The notes under the pieces: generated by a model | What the model was told of the DNA's origin: nothing | The model's input: only the letters and a program-made list of their open reading frames with translations | The model's database searches: none | Program-made: the position numbers and the translations under genes | NCBI GenBank assembly: GCA_937919165.1 | Contig: CALFPO010000018.1 | Span: 1-47,750 of the forward strand | DNA: 47,750 nucleotides | Direction of reading: 5' to 3' | DNA from: an uncultured Bacillota bacterium | GTDB taxonomy: Bacteria; Bacillota_I; Bacilli_A; Erysipelotrichales; Erysipelotrichaceae | Shown: piece after piece, positions 14,837 to 23,708 of the stretch | How positions within the stretch are numbered: the first letter of the stretch is position 1 | Layout of the letters: every line of letters starts with the position of its first letter

Positions 14837-16018
14837 TTGGATGCGAAATATATAGCAGGAGCCATGGAGTGTGTCTTATGCGGAAACAAGGATACGTCCT
14901 ATTTCTATAAGGGACATAAAGGATATTATTGCCGTAGATGCATAGGCTTTTCTCGTGTGCTTCTTGAGGAGGAACCGAAGCCTCTTGAATATGAGATAGG
15001 CGAGGGTGTCGATGAATATCGCTTCTCTTATGAGCTTACCGATATCCAGAAGGAGGCTTCAGACAGATGCGCATCGCTTATCGGTAGCCATGACGTTCTT
15101 CTTCATTGCGTCTGTGGGGCCGGGAAGACGGAGATCAGCGTAGCTTCCCTTGGCCACTATCTGAAAAGGGGACTCAAGGTGGCCTATGCCATATCCCGTA
15201 AGGAAGTCGTCATTGAACTGGAAAGAAGGTTCTCTGCGATCTTTCCTAAGGCAAGGGTTGTGGCGGTATATGGAGGCCACCACGAGCTCCTGACTGGCGA
15301 TCTGATTGTGTGCACTACTCATCAGCTATATCGCTACTATAAAAGCTTTGATCTGCTGGTGATCGATGAGGCGGATGCCTTTCCGCTGAAAGGAAACGAG
15401 ACGCTCATGAATATCGCCATCAACAGCTGCAGAGGTCATATCATCTTTTCGACGGCAACAGTCGATGATGGATTGCGGAAGATCATTGAAAGACGATCAT
15501 GCGAAAAGGTTGAGGTCTTTGTCAGGCCATCGAATAGGCCTTTGACGATACCTAGGATAATGCGAATGAATAAAGTGTTTGGCATGCTTATGCTGATATA
15601 TCTTGTAGTCAGGATGAAAGGCCAATGCATCGTGTTCATGCCCAGTAAGAAGGAATGCATGCATATGTTTAGGCTCATATCATTGTTTAGAAAATGTACA
15701 TATGCGTATTCCGATCTGGATAGAAGAGATGACAACATCAAGGATTTCCGGGATGGGAAGCATCAGTTCATCGCCTCGACTCTGGTGCTTGAAAGAGGCA
15801 TAACCATCAAGGACGTCAATGTGATCATCTGCGATTATATCGAAGGAATCTTCGATGAAAGCAATCTCATCCAGATGCTGGGAAGGGTAGGAAGAGGCAT
15901 CGACAGCTCTTGCGGCAAGGCCTATATCCTGACCGATAGATATGGAAAGAAGATACGGAATGTGGTCAGATACCTGAAGGAGGCAAACAGTCATCTTGAG
16001 ATGCCTATATTGCGATAA
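14837..16018 (+). CDS. comFA: ComFA, DNA-uptake helicase
   Basis: The 393-residue DEAD-type motor drives single-stranded DNA import during transformation. An N-terminal four-cysteine zinc finger is present (C12-x2-C15 … C32-x2-C35), as in other ComFA proteins. Helicase motifs follow: CGAGKTE (Walker A, near residue 93), VIDEAD (near 175), FSTAT, and QMLGRVGRG (arginine fingers). The start is a TTG with AGGAA 8 bases upstream. An in-frame ATG at 14864 has AGGAG only 2 bases away, which is too close. Its end overlaps comFC by 23 bases, the usual comF operon order. No comFB is present between them. Confidence 0.9.
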   Translation: MDAKYIAGAMECVLCGNKDTSYFYKGHKGYYCRRCIGFSRVLLEEEPKPLEYEIGEGVDEYRFSYELTDIQKEASDRCASLIGSHDVLLHCVCGAGKTEISVASLGHYLKRGLKVAYAISRKEVVIELERRFSAIFPKARVVAVYGGHHELLTGDLIVCTTHQLYRYYKSFDLLVIDEADAFPLKGNETLMNIAINSCRGHIIFSTATVDDGLRKIIERRSCEKVEVFVRPSNRPLTIPRIMRMNKVFGMLMLIYLVVRMKGQCIVFMPSKKECMHMFRLISLFRKCTYAYSDLDRRDDNIKDFRDGKHQFIASTLVLERGITIKDVNVIICDYIEGIFDESNLIQMLGRVGRGIDSSCGKAYILTDRYGKKIRNVVRYLKEANSHLEMPILR

Positions 16019-16604
16019 GAGAATAGAGAAAGAGACCTTGGTTTCTATCTTTCTGGAGCAGGACCTGTTATGCAATGAATGCCGAAAGAAGATGAAGATG
16101 AAAAGGAAGGTGATTGAGATCGAACATCTCAAGATCGAGACCTTCTATGAATATGACTCCTTGTTTAGAAGCATTCTGCTTCAGTACAAGGAATGCTACG
16201 ACGAGGCACTGAAGGATGTGTTCCTCTATACCTTGAGCGACTATATCAGATATCGCTACCATGGCTATCGGATATTGTATGTCCCAAGCAGCAGAAAGAA
16301 GCTGGAGGAGAGAGGATTCAATCATCTTGAGCTGATCTTTGAAAACCTGGATATGGAAGAAGCCAAGGGACTAAGGATGATAGAGGAGCTTGTCCAGGAA
16401 GGACAGGACAGGCAAGGCAGAAGAAAGATGGTCAGCAACTACATATATGAAGGCGAGCATCTTGACAAGGTTCTAGTGGTCGATGATGTGGTTACGACGG
16501 GTTCTACGATGCTAGGAATCGATAGAGCGATATGTGAAAAAATTAATAATGCCAGATATATGGCTTTGGCAAGAATAGAGAAAACGCTTTCAAAAAAAAC
16601 TTAA
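15996..16604 (+). CDS. comFC: ComFC, phosphoribosyltransferase-fold competence protein
   Basis: The 202-residue protein has an N-terminal four-cysteine knuckle (CLYC near residue 3, CNEC near 26) and a PRTase fold with the PRPP loop VLVVDDVVTTGSTM near residue 160. This is the ComFC/GntX pattern. ComFC works with ComFA in taking up transforming DNA; its chemical activity, if any, is unresolved. The start is TTG, because it gives the family N terminus (MRCLYC) and no ATG is available in frame. GAAGGAGG lies 12 bases upstream inside comFA. The gene ends 34 bases before the cold-shock gene. Confidence 0.88.
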   Translation: MRCLYCDKRIEKETLVSIFLEQDLLCNECRKKMKMKRKVIEIEHLKIETFYEYDSLFRSILLQYKECYDEALKDVFLYTLSDYIRYRYHGYRILYVPSSRKKLEERGFNHLELIFENLDMEEAKGLRMIEELVQEGQDRQGRRKMVSNYIYEGEHLDKVLVVDDVVTTGSTMLGIDRAICEKINNARYMALARIEKTLSKKT

Positions 16605-16638
16605 TATGCTACAATTTATGTATAAGGAGAATAAGAGG

Positions 16639-16854
16639 ATGTTAGGAAAAGTTAAAAGATTCAATAAGGTTAAGGGATTTGGCTTCATAACAGCTGATGA
16701 TGGTCGTGACGTCTTTTTCCATTATTCTCAATTGCTTATGGATGGATACAAAACCATCGATGAGGGTGCACCGGTTGAATTCGATCTAGTTGAAGGTGAT
16801 CGCGGTCTTCAAGCTCACAATATAAAAGAGATTAAAGAACAAGAAACATTGTAA
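16639..16854 (+). CDS. Cold-shock protein (CspA family)
   Basis: The 71-residue OB-fold single-strand nucleic-acid binder carries the RNP1-like KGFGFI and the RNP2-like DVFFHYS. AAGGAGA lies 8 bases before this ATG; a longer open frame starting upstream has no ribosome site and no family resemblance. One point is odd: the usual KVKWFN at the N terminus reads KVKRFN, so the tryptophan that stacks on bases in CspA/CspB is replaced by arginine. A TACAAT box at 16609-16614 at the end of comFC could be its own promoter. A terminator follows at once. Confidence 0.88.
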   Translation: MLGKVKRFNKVKGFGFITADDGRDVFFHYSQLLMDGYKTIDEGAPVEFDLVEGDRGLQAHNIKEIKEQETL

Positions 16855-16860
16855 GACGGG

Positions 16861-16886
16861 AGGTTGGTCGAAGGACTGACCTTTTT
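16861..16886 (+). terminator. Rho-independent terminator between csp gene and secA
   Basis: AGGTTGGTC and GACTGACCT pair over 9 positions (two G-T pairs) around a GAAG tetraloop, followed by TTTTT. Confidence 0.75.
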
Positions 16887-16890
16887 CTTA

Positions 16891-16899
16891 TGCTATAAT
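16891..16899 (+). promoter_or_regulatory. Extended -10 promoter of secA
   Basis: TGCTATAAT gives a perfect -10 hexamer with the TGn extension. It lies 24 bases before the secA ATG and directly after the upstream terminator. No -35 box of quality is visible, as is common for extended -10 promoters. Confidence 0.6.
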
Positions 16900-16923
16900 A
16901 TAGAACGTATTGGAGATTTGGAT

Positions 16924-19263
16924 ATGAGTTTTCTTGATAAGATTTTTAATGCGGACAAGAAGATATTGGCTGAGGTAGAGAATGCCGTAAGGCCAGTGGA
17001 GAAGCTTGCGGATGAGATGGCTTCCTTGTCCGATGAACAGTTGAAGAATAAGACAGCCGAATTCAGGGAAAGGCTAGACAAGGGCGAGACGCTTGATGAC
17101 CTTATGGTTGAGGCTTTTGCGGTGGCAAGAGAGGCAGCCAAGAGGGTAATCGGCGAATATCCTTTCTTCTGTCAGCTTGAAGGTGCCTGTGTGCTGCATC
17201 GCGGCGATATCGCTGAGATGAAGACCGGTGAAGGAAAGACCTTGACTTCTGTCATGGCTGTATATCTCAATGCCCTGACCGGCAAGGGTGTGCATGTCAT
17301 CACCGTCAATGAATACCTGGCTGAAAGAGACTCGCAATGGATGGGCGCTATCCATCGTTTTCTAGGCTTAACAGTCGGTCTCAATAAGCATTCCATGACC
17401 CCAGCCGAAAAGCGCAAGGCCTATGAATGCGACATTACCTATACGACAAACTCAGAAGTAGGCTTCGACTATCTGCGTGACAACATGGTCACTAGAGTTG
17501 AAGATAGAGTTCTGAGAGAACTTAATTTTGCTCTGGTCGATGAGGTTGACTCTATTCTGATCGATGAATCAAGAACACCGCTCATCATTTCTGGTGGACA
17601 GAAACAGACTGCTAACAACTATCAGTCGGCTGACCGTTTCGTCAAGAGACTTACGAAGGATGTCGACTATGTGATCGATATCAAGGACAAGAATGTGCAG
17701 CTTACCGAAGAGGGTATCCATAAGGGCGAGAGAGCCTTTGGACAGGATAACCTCTATTCGCCTGAGAACACCTTGCTGGTGCACTACATAAATCAGGCTT
17801 TGAAGGCCAATTACATCATGCATCGCGATGTGGAATATGTTGTCGAAAACAATGAAGTGGTCATCGTTGACCAGAACACCGGCCGTAAGATGCCAGGCAG
17901 AGAATACTCTGATGGTCTGCATCAGGCCATTCAGGCCAAGGAAGGCGTCACTATCAAGCAGGAAACCGTCACCATGGCTACCATAACCTACCAGAACTTC
18001 TTCCGTCTCTATGACAAGCTGGCCGGTATGACCGGTACAGCCAAGACCGAAGAGGAAGAATTCCTTTCCATCTACAACATGAGAGTTGTCGAGATACCTA
18101 CAAATAGGCCAGTCATCAGAAACGACAATTCCGATCTGGTATTCGGCACCAAGAAGGCCAAGTATAATGCCTTATTGGAAGAGGTCAAGGAACTGTATGC
18201 CAAGGGACAGCCAGTGCTGGTCGGCACAATCTCGGTCGAGACCTCTGAACTGATATCCAAGATGTTCAAGCAGGCTCGCATCAGACATGAAGTGCTCAAT
18301 GCCAAGAACCATGCCCGTGAGGCTGAGATCATCGCCAAGGCAGGCCATGAGGGTGCGGTTACGATTGCCACCAATATGGCAGGCCGTGGAACCGACATCA
18401 AGCTCACCGACAAGTCAAGAGAGCTTGGCGGTCTGGCGGTCTTGGGTTCGGAAAGGCATGAAAGCCGCCGTATTGACAATCAGCTTAGGGGGCGTTCCGG
18501 AAGACAGGGCGATCCTGGCTATTCAAGATTCTTTGTGTCGCTTGAGGATGAACTGATGGTCAGATTCGGTTCGGACCGTATCCAGGGACTGTTCGATCAG
18601 ATGGGCGATCTGCCTATCGAGAATGGCATGGTAACCAAGGCCATATCTTCAGCCCAGAAGAGGGTTGAAGGCATCAACTTCGATGTGCGCAAGGCGTTGC
18701 TGGACTATGACGATGTAATGCGTCAGCAGCGTGAGACGATGTATGCGCAGCGCAACTATATACTTGAGAACGAAGATATCCATTCGGTTGTCGAGAATAT
18801 GTTCAGCCGTGAGATAGACAATATGGTTGAAAACAATGCCATCATCGATGGAAGAAACGAAAAGCTTGACTATGAAGGCATAGCCAAGAGGATGATCAAT
18901 ATGGGCATTCCATCTTTCAAGCAAGAAGATATTGAAGGACTTGGCAAGGAAGAGGCCAAGAAGAAATGCTTCGAGACGGCTTTTGGCGCCTATGAAGACA
19001 AGATCAAGCCAGTCAAGGATCAGATATTGCCGCTTGAAAAGACAATGGTGCTGAGAATCATGGACCGTGCTTGGCAGAATCAGATCGATATCATGTCCAA
19101 GCTTAGGGAAGGCATCCATCTGCGCAGCTATGCCCAGAACAATCCTCTGCAGGTCTATGTAGAAGAGGGCTATGAGCTGTTCGAGTCGATGATGAATACC
19201 ATCAGCAATGATGTTGTGGCATTCTGCAGCAATCTCAAGATCGTAATGAAGGAAGATAGATAG
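16924..19263 (+). CDS. secA: SecA, preprotein translocase ATPase
   Basis: The 779-residue motor pushes secretory proteins through SecYEG at the inner membrane. DEAD-motor NBD1 has the Walker A MKTGEGKTLTSV and VDEVDSILIDE. The preprotein-binding domain includes VDQNTGRKMPGREYSDGLHQ. NBD2 has TNMAGRGTDIKL and QLRGRSGRQGDPG. Helical scaffold and wing domains follow. It is shorter than E. coli SecA because it lacks the C-terminal zinc/SecB tail, as in many Firmicutes. GGAG lies 8 bases before the ATG; the 60 bases of open frame upstream contain the promoter and terminator and are not coding. prfB begins 1 base after the stop, the common secA-prfB order. Confidence 0.97.
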   Translation: MSFLDKIFNADKKILAEVENAVRPVEKLADEMASLSDEQLKNKTAEFRERLDKGETLDDLMVEAFAVAREAAKRVIGEYPFFCQLEGACVLHRGDIAEMKTGEGKTLTSVMAVYLNALTGKGVHVITVNEYLAERDSQWMGAIHRFLGLTVGLNKHSMTPAEKRKAYECDITYTTNSEVGFDYLRDNMVTRVEDRVLRELNFALVDEVDSILIDESRTPLIISGGQKQTANNYQSADRFVKRLTKDVDYVIDIKDKNVQLTEEGIHKGERAFGQDNLYSPENTLLVHYINQALKANYIMHRDVEYVVENNEVVIVDQNTGRKMPGREYSDGLHQAIQAKEGVTIKQETVTMATITYQNFFRLYDKLAGMTGTAKTEEEEFLSIYNMRVVEIPTNRPVIRNDNSDLVFGTKKAKYNALLEEVKELYAKGQPVLVGTISVETSELISKMFKQARIRHEVLNAKNHAREAEIIAKAGHEGAVTIATNMAGRGTDIKLTDKSRELGGLAVLGSERHESRRIDNQLRGRSGRQGDPGYSRFFVSLEDELMVRFGSDRIQGLFDQMGDLPIENGMVTKAISSAQKRVEGINFDVRKALLDYDDVMRQQRETMYAQRNYILENEDIHSVVENMFSREIDNMVENNAIIDGRNEKLDYEGIAKRMINMGIPSFKQEDIEGLGKEEAKKKCFETAFGAYEDKIKPVKDQILPLEKTMVLRIMDRAWQNQIDIMSKLREGIHLRSYAQNNPLQVYVEEGYELFESMMNTISNDVVAFCSNLKIVMKEDR

Positions 19264-19264
19264 T

Positions 19265-20363
19265 ATGGAAATATATGAAATGAAACAAGGCCTGAGCGCT
19301 TCCTTAAAGAAGCTTAAAGACTTAGGCGACTCTCTTTGACCTGGCTGGTCTAGATAGAAAGATAGAAGAGCTTGAAGGCGTTCAGGCAACTGATGGCTTC
19401 TGGAATGATCAGAAGAAGGCCCAGAACGTCATCAAGGAATACAATACGCTGAAGACGCTCAGAAACAAGTATGGCGTCAACGAAAGAAACATCGTTTCGC
19501 TGCAGGAAGAGCTGGATGAGCTGCAGAAGAACTATGATGCGGAGCTTTTTGATTTGGTGTGCGATGAATATGAAGAGGCCATGAAGAGCTTCGAGGAATT
19601 CGAGATCAATGTCCTGCTTTCCAATGACTATGACCATTCCAATGCCATCCTGGAGATCCATCCAGGAGCTGGCGGAACCGAATCGCAGGATTGGGCCGAG
19701 ATGCTCTACAGGATGTATCAGCGCTATGCCCAGCGGGCCGGATACGGCTTTGAGATCCTTTCCTATGAAGAGGCTGATGAGGCGGGCATCAAGTCCTGCT
19801 CTGTACTCATCAAGGGCGATATGGCCTATGGCTATCTCAAGGGAGAAACCGGTGTACATCGTTTGGTGAGAATATCTCCATTTGATGCATCAGGCAGAAG
19901 ACATACATCGTTTGCGTCAGTTGATATCATGCCTGAGTTCAACAATGAGATCGATATCGAGATCAGAGAAGAGGATCTTGAGGTCGATACCATGCGATCA
20001 TCCGGTGCCGGCGGTCAGCACATAAACAAGACCGATAGTGCCGTGCGCATGAAACATATTCCGACTGGACTGATGGCTTTCTCGCAATCGGAGCGTTCGC
20101 AGATCCTCAACCGCGAGAAATGTCTGCAGGTCCTCAAATCGAAGCTCTATCAGAAGGCCATCGAAGATAGAGAGAACGAGAAGCGTGCCCTCAAGGGCGA
20201 ACAGAAGAAGATCGAATGGGGTTCCCAGATCAGATCGTATGTCTTCTGCCCATATACAATGGTCAAGGACCATCGCACCAATTATGAAGAGGGCAATATC
20301 GATAAGGTAATGGATGGCGAAATCGAGAATTTCCTGTTTGAATTTCTCAAGGGGCAAATATGA
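19265..20363 (+). CDS. prfB: Peptide chain release factor 2 with programmed +1 frameshift
   Basis: RF2 releases finished peptides at UGA and UAA codons. The first 24 codons run to an in-frame TGA at 19337-19339 inside CTTTGAC. A +1 slip on CTT skips T19337 and continues as L-D-L-A-G, giving 365 residues, the normal RF2 length. The stop-recognition tripeptide SPF is in VRISPFDASGRRHTSF. The catalytic GGQ is in SSGAGGQHINKTDSAVR. The slip-stimulating Shine-Dalgarno-like element is weak here: AGG lies 7 bases before CTT, instead of the textbook AGGGGG 3 bases before it. Low RF2 favours the slip and so raises RF2. The ATG uses AAGGAAG inside the end of secA. Confidence 0.95.
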
Positions 20364-21544
20364 TAAAGAAGAATCTTAGCTTATTCACATTGATAGGTCT
20401 GGTGCTTGGCATTATCTTTGGGCTCGTTTGTCCAGATATGGTGCCATCGATCAGTTTCATCGGGACGTTCTATATTTCGTGCCTCAAGTACATGGTGGTG
20501 CCGGTAGTCTTCACCAGCATCTGCGTATCGGTGTTCAACTCAAGGAAACTGAAGAACCGTCTGGTTCCGATGACGATACTGGTCTTTGCGCTGATGTTTA
20601 TCGCAACCTTCCTGCTTTCGAGCCTTATCGTGACGATCATCGATCCTAGCAGAGGCTTTGCTTTCGAGAATGTCGAATGGACAGGCTCAACGACAACCAT
20701 CGGCATCGGGACGATGCTGAAGAATCTTGTGCCAACCAGCCTCAGCAAGTTCCTGACCGGTTCCAACCTGTTCACTGTCATCCTGCTGGCTTTTGTCTCT
20801 GGCGTTGTATGCACTCTCTTCGACAAGGGAGAAAAGGTCATCGCCTTTATCGGCAAGATCAAGGGATTCCTGTTTGTGATACTTGAGTATTTCATGTTTG
20901 TATCGCCATTTGCGGTCTTCTCATTGATGGCTTCTACAATCGTCAACTATGGATCGATCCTGCTTGGCGTAGGTGTCAGATACATACTGACGGCCTATGT
21001 CTGCACCTTGGCTGCGCTTGTTATCGTCATGATTGTTCCGGTACTTGTCATATGCAAGATGTCTCCTAAGACCTTCATCTCCAAGGTATACAAGATCTGG
21101 CTCATCACGATCAGCACCTGTTCATCAGCTGCGACCTTGCCATATACGATCAAGACCTGCAGGGAAGAGTTCGATGTGCCTGAAGATGTAACTGATGTTG
21201 TCGTACCTCTTGGCACGACTATCCATATGTGTGGCGGAGCAGTAAGCTTTGCGCTATTAGGACTGTTCTGTTCAAAGCTCTATGGTGTAGAGATAACTGC
21301 AGGAAAGTATGTGATCATGCTGATATCGGCATTGCTGATCAATATGGCTGCTCCAGGCATCCCTGGCGGCGGTCCAATCATTGGCGCTACCTATCTAGAG
21401 ATATTGGGTGTACCGCTTAGCTTCATCGGTTTCTATACCGGCATATACAAGCTGCTTGATATGGTATATACATCGCTTAATGTCACCGATGACATCGCTT
21501 CGAATGTCATCATAAATTATCTGAGCGGCAAGAAGAAAAGATAG
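20360..21544 (+). CDS. Dicarboxylate/amino acid:cation symporter family (SLC1/DAACS) protein
   Basis: The 394-residue membrane protein has the SLC1 fold. Visible marks are the serine-rich TCSSAATLP re-entrant hairpin, PLGTTIHMCGG in TM7 and AAPGIPGGGP in the second hairpin. Two functional positions are unusual. The cation-site motif NMDGT reads HMCGG (near residue 290). In TM8 the expected D-M-x-R-T-x-x-N reads LDMVYTSLN (near 365), so the arginine that holds a side-chain carboxylate is tyrosine. Both argue against aspartate or glutamate as cargo and suggest neutral amino acids or altered coupling. The ATG overlaps the prfB stop (ATGA), indicating coupled translation. Confidence 0.82.
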   Translation: MIKKNLSLFTLIGLVLGIIFGLVCPDMVPSISFIGTFYISCLKYMVVPVVFTSICVSVFNSRKLKNRLVPMTILVFALMFIATFLLSSLIVTIIDPSRGFAFENVEWTGSTTTIGIGTMLKNLVPTSLSKFLTGSNLFTVILLAFVSGVVCTLFDKGEKVIAFIGKIKGFLFVILEYFMFVSPFAVFSLMASTIVNYGSILLGVGVRYILTAYVCTLAALVIVMIVPVLVICKMSPKTFISKVYKIWLITISTCSSAATLPYTIKTCREEFDVPEDVTDVVVPLGTTIHMCGGAVSFALLGLFCSKLYGVEITAGKYVIMLISALLINMAAPGIPGGGPIIGATYLEILGVPLSFIGFYTGIYKLLDMVYTSLNVTDDIASNVIINYLSGKKKR

Positions 21545-21559
21545 TTTGAAGACAACTTG

Positions 21560-21568
21560 TGCTACAAT
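21560..21568 (+). promoter_or_regulatory. Extended -10 promoter of the metG T-box transcript
   Basis: TGCTACAAT supplies a TGn extension plus a near-consensus -10 hexamer about 15 bases before the start of the T-box leader. It is the same promoter style as secA. Confidence 0.5.
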
Positions 21569-21581
21569 AATATTGTTTTGA

Positions 21582-21772
21582 TGGATAGAGTAGATGACGC
21601 GTGTCCCAAAGAGAGTCCGGATGGTGAGAAAGGATGGATAATGATCATTGAACATGGATCCTGAACATCGTGGCTGATATGTAAGCCATGACGTATGCCT
21701 GCGTTAAGGGTTCAAGTGAAAAGATAAGGTGGTACCGCGCATTTGCGCCCTTGTGCTGCCTTTTTATTTTTG
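21582..21772 (+). promoter_or_regulatory. T-box riboswitch, methionine specifier
   Basis: The leader has the conserved parts in order: AGTAG at the base of stem I, AGAGAGTCCGGATGGTGAGA as the apical region, a specifier loop reading GAAC-ATG-GA (ATG at 21654-21656), the T-box core AAGGTGGTACCGCG at 21726-21739, and a terminator with GCGC-ATTT-GCGC and a TTTTTATTTTT run. Uncharged tRNA-Met would stabilise the antiterminator and switch on metG and asnA. Specifier placement rests on spacing and sequence context. Confidence 0.9.
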
Positions 21773-21782
21773 GGAGGAAAAC

Positions 21783-23708
21783 ATGTCAGAAGAAAAGAAG
21801 ACCTATTATGTAACAACGCCTATCTATTATCCTAGCGATAATTTCCATGTTGGGCATTGCTATACCACCGTCATTGCGGATGCTTTGGCTCGCTACAAGA
21901 AACTCAAGGGCTACGACGTATATTTTCTGACCGGCTCTGATGAGCATGGCCAGAAGATCGAGGAGAGAGCCAAGAAGAAGGGCGTTACGCCAATCGAATT
22001 CATCAATCCGATCATCGACAATGCCAAAGACCTTTGGAAGTCGTTGGACATTTCCTATGACAAGTTCATCAGGACAACCGATGAAGAGCATGTCAAATGT
22101 GTACAGAGGATCTTCACTACGCTCTATGAGCAGGGCGATATCTATAAGGGAAGCTATGAGGGCTGGTATTGCACACCATGCGAGTCCTTCTGGACTGAAT
22201 CGCAGCTGGTTGATGGCAAGTGTCCTGACTGCGGCAGAGAAGTCAAGCTGACCAAGGAAGATGCCTATTTCTTCAAGCTTTCCAAATATCAGGAAAGATT
22301 TGAGGCTTACCTCAAGGAACATCCTGAACTGATGCAGCCTGAATCGCGCTACAACGAGATGTACAACAACTTCCTCAAGCCAGGTCTTAAGGATCTCTGC
22401 GTATCGCGTGCATCCGTAAAATGGGGAATCCCTGTGACCTTTGACGAGTCGCAGACCGTCTATGTCTGGGTCGATGCCCTTTCCAACTACATCAGTGCCT
22501 TGGGCTACAATTCCGATGACGATACCTTATACCAGAAATACTGGCCAGCAGATCTGCATCTGGTCGGCAAGGAAATCTTCCGTTTCCATACCATCATCTG
22601 GCCTATCATGCTGATGGCATTGGGTCTTCCTTTGCCTAAGCGCGTATATGGCCATGGCTGGCTGACCATGGATGGCGGCAAGATCTCCAAGTCCAAGGGC
22701 AACTACAAAGATCCAAGAGTCTTCGTCAAGGACTATGGCCAGGATACCATCAGATACTTCCTGCTTAGCGAAGTGCCATTTGGCTCTGATGGAAACTTCT
22801 CTGAACTATTGATGATCGAAAGAAGAAATTCCGATCTCTGCAACGTTCTAGGCAACCTGGTAAACAGAACCATCTCCATGACCAACAAGTACTTTGGCGG
22901 ACATGTGACCAAAAACAACAATCCTACCGAACTCGACAATGACGTAATCACCTTGTTAAATGGAATGGATGAAGAGGTAGACAAGAAGATCGAAGAACTC
23001 AATATCCCTGGCTCATTGTCTTCCATCTTTGCGCGTCTTGAAAGACTCAACAAATATATCGATGAGACTTCGCCTTGGGTATTGGCCAAGGATGAGGCTT
23101 CAAAGGGCAGACTCAATGATGTGCTATACACTATCCTTGAAGGCATCAGAATGTGCGCTCAGGAACTTGAGGCCTACATACCTTCAACCAGCGGCAAGAT
23201 CTTTGCTCAGCTTGGAATAGAGGGTGGAGACCTGCTGAACAACGGCTTTGGCAAGTTTGATGAATACAAGGTAACCGAAACGCCTGAGATTCTGTTTGCC
23301 AGAATCGATGAGGAGGAGCTCAAGGCCAAGATCGAGGCCGAGAACGCTGAGACTCCTGCAGTCGAGATCAAGCATAAGGACCAGATCGAATTCAATGACT
23401 TCGACAAGGTAGAGCTTGTCGTAGGACAGGTCACAAAATGCGAGAAGCATCCTAATGCCGACAAGATACTGGTATTCGATATCGACTTTGGCTATGAGCA
23501 CCGCCAGATCCTTTCTGGTGTGGCTGCCTTCTACAAGCCTGAAGAGCTAGTAGGCAGAAAGGTAGTGGCTGTCATGAACCTGGCTCCAAGAAAGATCAGA
23601 GGCCTTGATTCCAACGGCATGCTGCTGTCGGCTGTAAAAGAAGTAGACGGCAAGGAAACATTGGAACTCATCAGCACCGATATGCCTATAGGAAGCATTG
23701 TCTGCTGA
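21783..23708 (+). CDS. metG: Methionyl-tRNA synthetase with C-terminal tRNA-binding domain
   Basis: The 641-residue class I synthetase charges tRNA-Met. The HIGH motif reads HVGH (near residue 23) and KMSKS reads KISKS (near 300). The four zinc cysteines are in CTPC and CPDC (near 127 and 145). The C-terminal EMAP/Trbp111 domain of about 110 residues (FDKVELVVGQV, HPNADKILVFDID, then PRKIRGLDSNGMLLSA) improves tRNA binding and dimerises the enzyme. GGAGG lies 5 bases before the ATG, after the T-box terminator. The stop overlaps the asnA start by one base (TGATG). Confidence 0.97.
   Translation: MSEEKKTYYVTTPIYYPSDNFHVGHCYTTVIADALARYKKLKGYDVYFLTGSDEHGQKIEERAKKKGVTPIEFINPIIDNAKDLWKSLDISYDKFIRTTDEEHVKCVQRIFTTLYEQGDIYKGSYEGWYCTPCESFWTESQLVDGKCPDCGREVKLTKEDAYFFKLSKYQERFEAYLKEHPELMQPESRYNEMYNNFLKPGLKDLCVSRASVKWGIPVTFDESQTVYVWVDALSNYISALGYNSDDDTLYQKYWPADLHLVGKEIFRFHTIIWPIMLMALGLPLPKRVYGHGWLTMDGGKISKSKGNYKDPRVFVKDYGQDTIRYFLLSEVPFGSDGNFSELLMIERRNSDLCNVLGNLVNRTISMTNKYFGGHVTKNNNPTELDNDVITLLNGMDEEVDKKIEELNIPGSLSSIFARLERLNKYIDETSPWVLAKDEASKGRLNDVLYTILEGIRMCAQELEAYIPSTSGKIFAQLGIEGGDLLNNGFGKFDEYKVTETPEILFARIDEEELKAKIEAENAETPAVEIKHKDQIEFNDFDKVELVVGQVTKCEKHPNADKILVFDIDFGYEHRQILSGVAAFYKPEELVGRKVVAVMNLAPRKIRGLDSNGMLLSAVKEVDGKETLELISTDMPIGSIVC

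Noticed and set aside
19265..19339. prfB considered as a broken gene because of the early stop
   Set aside because: The stop lies in the conserved CTTTGAC slip site and the shifted frame gives a full-length RF2.
18649..19859. Two long minus-strand frames (246 and 169 codons) across secA and prfB
   Set aside because: They are antisense shadows of strongly conserved genes and have no recognisable domain or ribosome site.
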